From assembly GCA_020350865.1 (NCBI GenBank), contig CP070726.1:219380-226210 (forward strand): 6,831 nucleotides of DNA. The letters are read 5' to 3'. A program made the position numbers and the translations under genes. The notes under the pieces are model-generated. The model was not told the origin of the DNA, did not search any database, and saw nothing but the letters and a program-made list of their open reading frames with translations. Positions 1-5,748 of this stretch are shown in pieces. Source of the stretch: Thermoplasmata archaeon (GTDB lineage Archaea > Thermoplasmatota > Thermoplasmata > GCA-020350865). The stretch's first letter is position 1; the number at the start of each line of letters is the position of its first letter.

Positions 1-3000
1 ATTCTATCCTTGGCCTTCAGTATCTTTTGCGGCGCAAGCCCTTCAACGCTGAAGTCCCCACCCTTGGCAACGATGTTCACGTCCCTTGCCACGGATTTAC
101 CGTCGTTTGCCAGGACCAACACCGTGTCGTACCATTTGTCCTTCTCCTTCACACCGCTAAAATCGATGTCAATGGAAATTTTCGGGCTGAAGGAAAGCAG
201 CTCGGTTTCCAGGGCATCCTCGGCCTTTCTTGCCAGCTCAAGCGCCTTTTCGGGTGCCGTTTTCATGGCCTCCACGGCCTGTTTCAGGAACTTCTCCCCG
301 TTCCTGGTGTTCAGTCCCTGTTTATGAATTTGACTCAGTCTCTTCTTAAAAGCGGGTATGAACTTCTCAAGGTCGATTGGCTTCTCCTCCACCACCTTTT
401 CTTCCGCCGGCACCTCGATTTTCTCCTCCTTTAGCTTGGTTGCGGGTGTCGGCTTTGCCGCTTCGGTTTCAACCGCACCTGGTTCTGTTCCCGTAAGCGT
501 GGTCATGAAATTCTGAAAGTAGTCGGCAGCCTCAATGTACTTTCTTTCCTCCAGGGAGGATTCCACACTCTTCAGAGCCTTTGAGGCCTCACCCACATCC
601 ACACCCTTTGTCCTGTCCTCGGCCATGGTGGTTTTTGCGGAAGCGACCCTCTCGAACAGGTGTTTTGTGATCTCCCTTTCGACCAGCCTCTTGCAGTTCT
701 CTGCAAACAATGCCACTTGGGAGTATGATTCCTCATCCAATGCTGTTTTAGCCTCGCTTAGCATGTTTTTGGCCCTGGTAATCTTTACACCGAGATTGTC
801 TGCGGTCTCGATGAGCTGTTCACATGCATGGATCGGTCTGGAAAGATGTTCAACGTACGCTCTCTTGGCCTCCCTTATGGTTTCCTTGCCGTACTTCATT
901 GCGGTGGTGAAGTCGTTCTTACCGAAGGCATCGTTGGCTGTACTCAGCATATCCTTGGCCTTCTTCACATCCACCCCGATTTCATCGCTTTCATTTATCC
1001 TGGCCTGGGCAGCGGCTAGGGTGGTGGAGGCCCTTTCGTATTTGTCCGTGGATTCTGTCAGCTCCAGTCCGCTCTCCATGGCCAGTTCCAGTGCCTTGAT
1101 GTAGTTCTTCTCCTTCAAAGCATTGGCAGCGTCCATCAAAAGCTTCCGTACGTCCTCCACCTCCACTCCGTTTTTCTCAGCCTCCTTCAATTTGGCCGCA
1201 GTCACAGATATGATCTCCGCTGCCATCTTCTTCTGAAGGTCCGCTTTTTCCACCTCGCTTTCACTGAGCATGGCCAGCCTCAGGGCCTCTGTGTAATCCT
1301 CATCCTGCAGGGCCAGCTTTGCCTCACCCAGCAGTTCTTCGGCCTTCGACACATCATTGCCATCGCTTTTTGCTTTGGCAATTATGGACTGGAACGAGGC
1401 AATTGTATCCGTCACTTTATCCTGTTTGGCATTTTTTGCCTTTCTTATGCACTTCTTTCCAAGTTCTATGGATGACATGTATTCGTTATCCTTCAGTTCG
1501 GAAAACGCCTTGGAGAGGAGGTCTTTTGCATTCTTGACATCGGCCTTCAAACTTTCAGCTTCTTGGATGTAGTTCTGGGCGAGATGAATGATATTTGCCG
1601 CTCTTTGGCTCTCGTCCCTGATCTCCTCTATCTCGTTGAGGCTTGCGGAGGCGTATCTTGCAGCCCTTTCATAGCGTTTCAGCTGCAATGCCTCCTCCGC
1701 CTTTTGGTAGAGGACCTCCACGGTCAGTACATCCAGGCCGATCTTCTTGGCCTCGATGATCATGGAATAGGCATTTGAGAGCATCTCAGACAGCTTAAGG
1801 TTGCACAGCTGTTCTGCATTCCCCCGGGTCTCGTTCACGTTTTCCAGCGCATTCTCGTACTGACCGTTGTTCAGATATATCACGGCTTTTTTCAGCTGCA
1901 TTTCAACATCCGATGTATTCATCTCTAAACCCTTAGCAATCTCGATGCTTTGCTTGCAGAATTCCATTCTTTCCTTGATATCATGCACAAGTAAGAGTTG
2001 CTTTATCTCGATATCGCTATCCTTGAGATTCTTGGATACAACCTCGAAATCCTTTACCTGGAGAGCCTTCATCGCCTCATCCAGCTTCTTCTTGGGAGAG
2101 GATATGTCTATCCCCTTACCACTGGCCTCTTCAAGCCGCGTCTTCATGGAGGTGATGACCTCAGAAAATTCCTGATGCTTTCCGAGGACGACCCGCATAT
2201 CCTCCCTGCTCTTGGCCAGCTTACTAAAGGCTTCCTTGTAAAATCTCTTGCCAATGGCCTCCTTGGCCTCTTTTAGTCTCTTCTGCTGTTCGCCAACTTC
2301 AATTCCGAGCTCTATTGCCCGCTTTATATCGTTTTCAATGATGTCCTGGATTTCCACCACCAGCTTCTGCTGCTCGGAGTTGATCTTCTCCACCATCTCT
2401 TCAGAGAGGGTGAGCACATCCACGTATTTCCTCTGATCGAAGAGCGAATTCAGCTCATCCCTTTTGATGGAGAATTCAGTTACGTCTGTCCCCATGTCCT
2501 TCATCGTTGTAATTGCTGTGTCCAACACCTCAAATGATGTTTTGATATGGTCCTCGATTGTATTTGTGCAATCGACGATACAGCCATAAGCCTCTTCGTA
2601 GTTGCCCCTTGTCATGGCCTCTTTTGCACCCTTAAGAGATTTGATACAGTTGCTCTTCTCGCCCCCATCCTGGAGTTTCTTTACGACATCCACGAAACCG
2701 TTGATCTCCGCTGAGATACCCCTCTTGAGGGATTCCCCTGCAGTTTTCTCGCTCTTCCTGGCCAGGGCTATGGCCTTTTCGAAATTGTTGTTGGAAAGGG
2801 CCATGGATGCCTGCTCAATGAGTTCCTTTGCCTTCGTCACATCGGAGGCCGTTTTCTCTCCGATGATCACCACCTTCTCCGCTGAATCGACTATTTCCAT
2901 GGTGCGGTCGTACATGGATTTCTCGATCTTCTCGCGGCACTGGGCAATGAGTTTCATGGCATTCTTGAAATCTTTTGAATCGAATGCACCCTTTGCCTCC

Positions 3001-4295
3001 ATTATCATGTCGGAAATCGCCGTGGTATCAACACCGACCTTGGAAGCCCTTGTGAGGGACTGTGTAATCAGCTGGAGTTCCTCCTTTGCACCCTCGTAAT
3101 CGCCTATCAGATTGTTTACTATGAACTCCCCCTTCCTTGCATATTCCAATGCCTCGGTGAACTTCTTTTCCTTGAGAGAGGCCCTGGCATTATCCAGGAA
3201 TTTCATGGATTCTGACAGATCCACTCCAATATTCTTGGCTGTGATGAACTTTGGCCTCGACAGGGAAATCGTCTTTAAAACACATTGGAATTGCGCATTC
3301 TCGACCTCTTCTGCTATTTGAGCTGTGTAATCGTAAACCTCCTCGAAATTCTTGCTTTTATATGCTTCCCTTGCCTTGTTAAGTAACAGGGTTGCCTTCT
3401 GAACCTCTGCATTGATGTTTTTTGCCATCCTCACGCCGTCCTCTGAGTCGCGAATGAGGTTCTTTCCCTGTCTTTCCAGAACACTTTCGATTTCGTTGAC
3501 ATTCTTCGTGGCAATGTTTATGGCTTTCTCGTAATCCCCGCTCTCCAAGGCCTGTTTGGCTTCCTTGGCCATCCCCTCATATTTCTTTGTATCGGCCTTC
3601 ATTCTCTTGGCCAAATTGATGGAGGCTGTGGCGTTTTCCATGAGCTGGGATATCTCTTCCTCTGCGATCTTTCCGGTTATCTGCATGCATTGCTTGATGA
3701 AATCCAAGGCCTTGCCGTAGTCGTTTTTCTCGGTGTGTTCCCTTGCCTTATTCAGGAATGTCTCGGCTTCAGAAACATCATCTTTCACCTTCTTGGCCAT
3801 AACGATCATGGATTGGGCTTTCGTGAATGTATTGGAGACCTTTTCGTTAAGCAGTTTATCTAGCTCCTCCCAGCTCTTCTTTGCGATATCCAGTGCTTCT
3901 TCGTATTTCCCTTCCTTTAATGCAGAATCAGCGTTACTGAGTTTTTCATCCAGGTCAGTTACCTTAGCTTCCAAACCCTTGGCTAAATCAACGAGATTCT
4001 TGGTAGAATCTATGACCATAACAACATGTTCCTCTTGCAGCTTCTTGGCAATGTTCTTGGCCTCTGTAGCCAGTTCAAGGGCGCTCTTGAATTCCTTCTT
4101 CGATAATGCGGCGGTTGCCTCTGTGAGCTTGGCCTCGGCCTTAGCCACGTTTGCATCCATCTTCTTTGCAGACTTGATCAGTTCCTCAGCGGTATTAACC
4201 TCAATTTCCGCCAATTTGCGGTTTTGAGTGGCCTCTTGGGCCTTTTTTTCGAGCTGTTTTGTGAGTTGCAGGGCCTTTAAATTATTGGATGCCAA
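1..4295 (-). CDS. Giant alpha-helical tandem-repeat protein with C-terminal beta-rich domain (3' end beyond window)
   Basis: Continuous open frame of 1431 codons with no stop before the window edge; an in-frame TAG at 4314-4316 bounds it upstream. I chose the TTG at 4293-4295 because GGAGG (minus strand, 4304-4308) lies 8 nt ahead and because residue 1 then coincides with the first position of a repeat unit; another TTG at 4310 would overlap that GGAGG. Residues 1-1246 are 20 tandem units of about 62 aa rich in Ala, Lys, Glu and Leu, and a partial unit begins at 1247. Residues 1269-1306 form a Pro/Glu/Lys/Val linker, 1307-1367 are again helical, and from about 1370 the sequence alternates like a beta-sandwich (motifs KISIDIDF, WYDTVLVLAND, ARDVNIVAKGG), reminiscent of CARDB/NEW3-type domains but too short to assign. 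No signal peptide or membrane segment is visible, so a cytoplasmic elongated scaffold or rod is inferred. The family is not recognised and the function is unknown. Confidence is high that it is a gene, low on its role. Confidence 0.93.
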   Translation of the reverse strand, partial: MASNNLKALQLTKQLEKKAQEATQNRKLAEIEVNTAEELIKSAKKMDANVAKAEAKLTEATAALSKKEFKSALELATEAKNIAKKLQEEHVVMVIDSTKNLVDLAKGLEAKVTDLDEKLSNADSALKEGKYEEALDIAKKSWEELDKLLNEKVSNTFTKAQSMIVMAKKVKDDVSEAETFLNKAREHTEKNDYGKALDFIKQCMQITGKIAEEEISQLMENATASINLAKRMKADTKKYEGMAKEAKQALESGDYEKAINIATKNVNEIESVLERQGKNLIRDSEDGVRMAKNINAEVQKATLLLNKAREAYKSKNFEEVYDYTAQIAEEVENAQFQCVLKTISLSRPKFITAKNIGVDLSESMKFLDNARASLKEKKFTEALEYARKGEFIVNNLIGDYEGAKEELQLITQSLTRASKVGVDTTAISDMIMEAKGAFDSKDFKNAMKLIAQCREKIEKSMYDRTMEIVDSAEKVVIIGEKTASDVTKAKELIEQASMALSNNNFEKAIALARKSEKTAGESLKRGISAEINGFVDVVKKLQDGGEKSNCIKSLKGAKEAMTRGNYEEAYGCIVDCTNTIEDHIKTSFEVLDTAITTMKDMGTDVTEFSIKRDELNSLFDQRKYVDVLTLSEEMVEKINSEQQKLVVEIQDIIENDIKRAIELGIEVGEQQKRLKEAKEAIGKRFYKEAFSKLAKSREDMRVVLGKHQEFSEVITSMKTRLEEASGKGIDISSPKKKLDEAMKALQVKDFEVVSKNLKDSDIEIKQLLLVHDIKERMEFCKQSIEIAKGLEMNTSDVEMQLKKAVIYLNNGQYENALENVNETRGNAEQLCNLKLSEMLSNAYSMIIEAKKIGLDVLTVEVLYQKAEEALQLKRYERAARYASASLNEIEEIRDESQRAANIIHLAQNYIQEAESLKADVKNAKDLLSKAFSELKDNEYMSSIELGKKCIRKAKNAKQDKVTDTIASFQSIIAKAKSDGNDVSKAEELLGEAKLALQDEDYTEALRLAMLSESEVEKADLQKKMAAEIISVTAAKLKEAEKNGVEVEDVRKLLMDAANALKEKNYIKALELAMESGLELTESTDKYERASTTLAAAQARINESDEIGVDVKKAKDMLSTANDAFGKNDFTTAMKYGKETIREAKRAYVEHLSRPIHACEQLIETADNLGVKITRAKNMLSEAKTALDEESYSQVALFAENCKRLVEREITKHLFERVASAKTTMAEDRTKGVDVGEASKALKSVESSLEERKYIEAADYFQNFMTTLTGTEPGAVETEAAKPTPATKLKEEKIEVPAEEKVVEEKPIDLEKFIPAFKKRLSQIHKQGLNTRNGEKFLKQAVEAMKTAPEKALELARKAEDALETELLSFSPKISIDIDFSGVKEKDKWYDTVLVLANDGKSVARDVNIVAKGGDFSVEGLAPQKILKAKDR
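558..4295 (-). repeat. 20 complete protein-level tandem repeats of ~62 residues (~186 bp)
   Basis: Unit starts fall at residues 1, 63, 125, 187, 249, 311, 373, 437, 499, 560, 618, 680, 744, 807, 869, 933, 995, 1059, 1123 and 1185 of the large protein; unit lengths are 58 to 64, and twelve of the twenty are exactly 62. The unit consensus is a hydrophobic-Leu pair, a short polar turn, an aromatic Tyr/Phe at position 7, then x-x-Ala-Leu-x-Leu-Ala opening a long amphipathic helix to about position 46, ending in Ala-Lys-x-x-Gly-Val-Asp-Val near 43-50, then a short helix (x-Lys-Ala-x-x-Leu-Leu-x-x-Ala) to position 62. Good examples of the turn are ALKEGKYEEALDIA, ALQDEDYTEALRLA and ALKEKNYIKALELA. 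Copies are diverged, so this is periodicity in protein sequence rather than a DNA satellite. A further partial copy starts at residue 1247 (base 557) and dissolves into the linker. Confidence 0.9.
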
Positions 4296-4303
4296 TATTT
4301 GCG

Positions 4304-4308
4304 CCTCC
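4304..4308 (-). promoter_or_regulatory. Shine-Dalgarno GGAGG for the giant repeat gene
   Basis: The minus strand reads GGAGG, then 8 nt, then TTG at 4295-4293. This is ideal archaeal spacing and is the only strong ribosome binding site near the 5' end of the frame. It decides the start in favour of this TTG over the TTG at 4310 (which lies just before and overlaps the site) and over the first in-frame ATG about 45 codons downstream. Confidence 0.65.
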
Positions 4309-4329
4309 AATGCCTAATCTACAAACCCC

Positions 4330-4346
4330 TATATTCTTCTTTTATT
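4330..4346 (-). promoter_or_regulatory. Candidate TATA region for the giant repeat gene
   Basis: On the minus strand AATAAAA (4340-4346) and AATATA (4330-4335) lie within a purine-rich stretch. Initiation about 25 nt downstream of the first box would fall near 4319 and give a leader of roughly 24 nt that contains the GGAGG. The second box would place initiation inside the ribosome binding site and is less suitable. Another A/T box, GATATATTAAC near 4443-4453, would give a leader of about 125 nt. The choice among them is inference. Confidence 0.3.
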
Positions 4347-4618
4347 CTCCGCACTCTACACCCGAATGGGTCACCCCACTATATTATCGTATGCATACAT
4401 CAGTGCAATGTGGTTACCATCTATACGAATAAGTTTGGTTTGTTAATATATCTTGCACTCCTCTCTAATCTTGGGTTCGTTTGTGGTATTCAATGGGTAC
4501 CCTACCCTTTATTCTGATATTATGTCTGAAGATAGCCATACCTATTTCATTTGAATGAGTAGTTCTGTGTGGATAATGTGCCAACATTTTCTTTTAGGAT
4601 GTACAATTAATTTGCTGG

Positions 4619-4627
4619 CTTATAAAC
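4619..4627 (-). promoter_or_regulatory. TATA-like box just downstream of the phosphoesterase gene
   Basis: The minus strand reads GTTTATAAG, close to the archaeal TATA consensus, and is centred 37 bases past the phosphoesterase stop. Predicted initiation about 26 nt downstream falls near 4597, some 10 nt ahead of the ATG of a 40-codon frame ending at 4465. It could drive that frame, a leader or small RNA, or a long-leader transcript of the giant gene. The core is nearly symmetrical, so it could also act on the plus strand. A chance occurrence in A/T-rich DNA is possible. Confidence 0.25.
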
Positions 4628-4659
4628 ATTTTGGTCTGGCCGAGGAGGGGGTTTGGGGG

Positions 4660-5649
4660 TCAATTGCCAGCCAAAAGGGGATATAATGCGTTTTTTGCCC
4701 TTTTCAAGCAGATGTTGAGCATTGCCTCAACATCCCCCATACCCGAAAGGCCAGCTGCTCCGTTGTGACCCCCACCCTGGCAATCGTTTTCGTCGCCGAT
4801 CGCGGCCATGAGATTACCTAGATGAAGACCCTTTGATATCATATCCGGTGTTGCCCTTGAGCTGATCCTGAACTCATCTTCTCTTTGGGAACCTGCAAAG
4901 GCAATGGATGCCCCAATTGAAATCAAGGCATTGCACACGCTTGACTCAAAGGCACTGATTTGGGTTGATGCCACGATATACTCTCCTACATTTTCGAACC
5001 TCAATCTCTGCGCCCCTTTTAACCTGGATATTTTTCTGGAGTAGTCGGTCTCATGCTGCACTTCAAACGCCGAAAGCACATGGTTCATGGAAAGGTTTGA
5101 AAGTGTTAGAATTTCCCCGAAAGTCCTGAACGTGTCTGCATTGGCATAGCTGAATTTTCCCGTATCTGACATTATGCTGGCTAGAAGCGCAAGCCCGATT
5201 TTCGGTGTGATATCGTAGCTTCCCAGTTTCAATATCTCATATATAATCTCAGCACAGGAGGTCTTGTCATCATCCACATAGCAGTACTCCGCCTCCCAGC
5301 AAAATGTTTTCGAATGATGGTCTATGACGATGGGATCATTTAACTGGTCCTTGTAATCCCCCAGTCTATCTGGAGAAGGGGCATCCACCACAACGATTCT
5401 ATCGAATTTTGTCAGGTCCGGTTTCTCCACCACCTCAATTGCAAGGTTCTTCTGAAGTTCTTTTCCCAATTTGCTCAAGCCCTCCACAGCACCGATGGTC
5501 ACCTCGGTAAAAGCGTAGTGCAGAGCCGCAGCAGAGCCCAATGCGTCTGGGTCAGCGTTTTCATGCAAAAGCACGCATTTTCTGCCTTTCTTCAGCTCAT
5601 CGAGTATATTTTCCAACATTCCCCTGTCTTGTTCCTTCATTGGATCCAC
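4660..5649 (-). CDS. DHH/DHHA1-family phosphoesterase (NrnA-like; substrate unresolved)
   Basis: This 329-residue protein has the normal length for stand-alone NrnA-like DHH phosphoesterases, which are Mn-dependent hydrolases of short oligonucleotides, pAp or cyclic dinucleotides. Motif I is HENADPDALGS (His29, Asn31, Asp33, Asp35), motif II VVVDAPS (Asp89), motif III IVIDHH (Asp110, His111, His112), and motif IV SDTGKF (Asp162). The C-terminal DHHA1 substrate domain shows RISSR (261-265) and GGGHNGAAG (292-300). All metal ligands appear present, so it should be active and cytoplasmic; no signal peptide or membrane segment is seen. The GTG at 5649 is the first start; ATG at 5640 (residue 4) is a real alternative. 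Neither has a clear Shine-Dalgarno site, fitting a leaderless transcript from the TATA box at 5670-5680. It stops at TGA 4660-4662. The family cannot be narrowed further from sequence alone: nanoRNase, pAp phosphatase and c-di-AMP phosphodiesterase are all open. Confidence 0.93.
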   Translation of the reverse strand: MDPMKEQDRGMLENILDELKKGRKCVLLHENADPDALGSAAALHYAFTEVTIGAVEGLSKLGKELQKNLAIEVVEKPDLTKFDRIVVVDAPSPDRLGDYKDQLNDPIVIDHHSKTFCWEAEYCYVDDDKTSCAEIIYEILKLGSYDITPKIGLALLASIMSDTGKFSYANADTFRTFGEILTLSNLSMNHVLSAFEVQHETDYSRKISRLKGAQRLRFENVGEYIVASTQISAFESSVCNALISIGASIAFAGSQREDEFRISSRATPDMISKGLHLGNLMAAIGDENDCQGGGHNGAAGLSGMGDVEAMLNICLKRAKNALYPLLAGN

Positions 5650-5669
5650 TTGATGGTACGTTCATTGAA

Positions 5670-5680
5670 CTATTAAAAAA
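5670..5680 (-). promoter_or_regulatory. TATA-like promoter element of the phosphoesterase gene
   Basis: The minus strand reads TTTTTTAATAG, centred about 26 nt before the GTG at 5649. Archaeal initiation 25-27 nt downstream of the TATA centre would put the transcript start at or next to that GTG, or 9 nt ahead of the ATG at 5640. This fits the lack of a ribosome binding site and suggests a leaderless or nearly leaderless mRNA. The flanking AAACCCCACA is not a strong BRE. Confidence 0.45.
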
Positions 5681-5709
5681 TGTGGGGTTTATTGTCAATT
5701 TCTTAATAG

Positions 5710-5724
5710 AGCATCGCAGATGCT
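5710..5724. promoter_or_regulatory. Perfect inverted repeat between surface-protein and phosphoesterase genes
   Basis: AGCATC-GCA-GATGCT is a perfect 6-bp inverted repeat with a 3-nt centre. It lies about 25 bases past the stop of the upstream gene and about 30 bases upstream of the TATA-like box of the phosphoesterase gene. It may be a small mRNA hairpin ending the upstream transcript (a T6 run follows some 30 nt later within the TATA box) or a dimeric regulator site. The stem is short and chance is not excluded. Confidence 0.3.
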
Positions 5725-5748
5725 AAGTTCTCAACAAGGGACGGGTTC

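Larger units (their letters stand above)
4296..4659. other. 364-base intergenic gap, no convincing gene
   Basis: The gap is richer in A/T than the flanking genes. It holds the TATA-like boxes and GGAGG of the giant gene near its low-coordinate end, a perfect 10-bp palindrome GTATGCATAC at 4389-4398, an 8-bp palindrome GGGTACCC at 4495-4502, a TATA-like box at 4619-4627, and a C-rich stretch directly after the upstream stop codon (CCCCC-AAA-CCCCC on the minus strand, 4647-4659). No T-tract or strong hairpin that would serve as a terminator of the phosphoesterase gene is visible. A 40-codon minus-strand frame (4465-4587) is the only short ORF worth noting, and it lacks a ribosome binding site. 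No tRNA-like cloverleaf was seen. Confidence 0.6.

Noticed and set aside
535..1104. Long plus-strand open frame of 189 codons, and many similar ones between 10 and 4227
   Set aside because: All lie opposite the continuous minus-strand repeat frame and mirror its 62-residue periodicity; their Ser/Leu/Phe-rich translations are what antisense reading of Lys/Glu/Ala-rich helices produces.
558..4295. DNA satellite or CRISPR-like array suggested by the ~186-bp period
   Set aside because: The copies are not similar enough at the base level, there are no identical direct repeats with spacers, and the periodicity is carried by the protein sequence.
558..4295. TPR or SMC-type coiled-coil protein
   Set aside because: The Tyr/Phe-x-x-Ala-Leu turn recalls TPR, but the period is 62 rather than 34. 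SMC is excluded by the absence of Walker A/B and hinge motifs and by the regular turns that break the helix every unit.
4299..4517. Plus-strand 72-codon frame with a hydrophobic stretch in the intergenic gap
   Set aside because: It starts with a TTG inside the ribosome binding region of the giant gene on the other strand, has no Shine-Dalgarno site of its own, and its composition is that of A/T-rich noncoding DNA.
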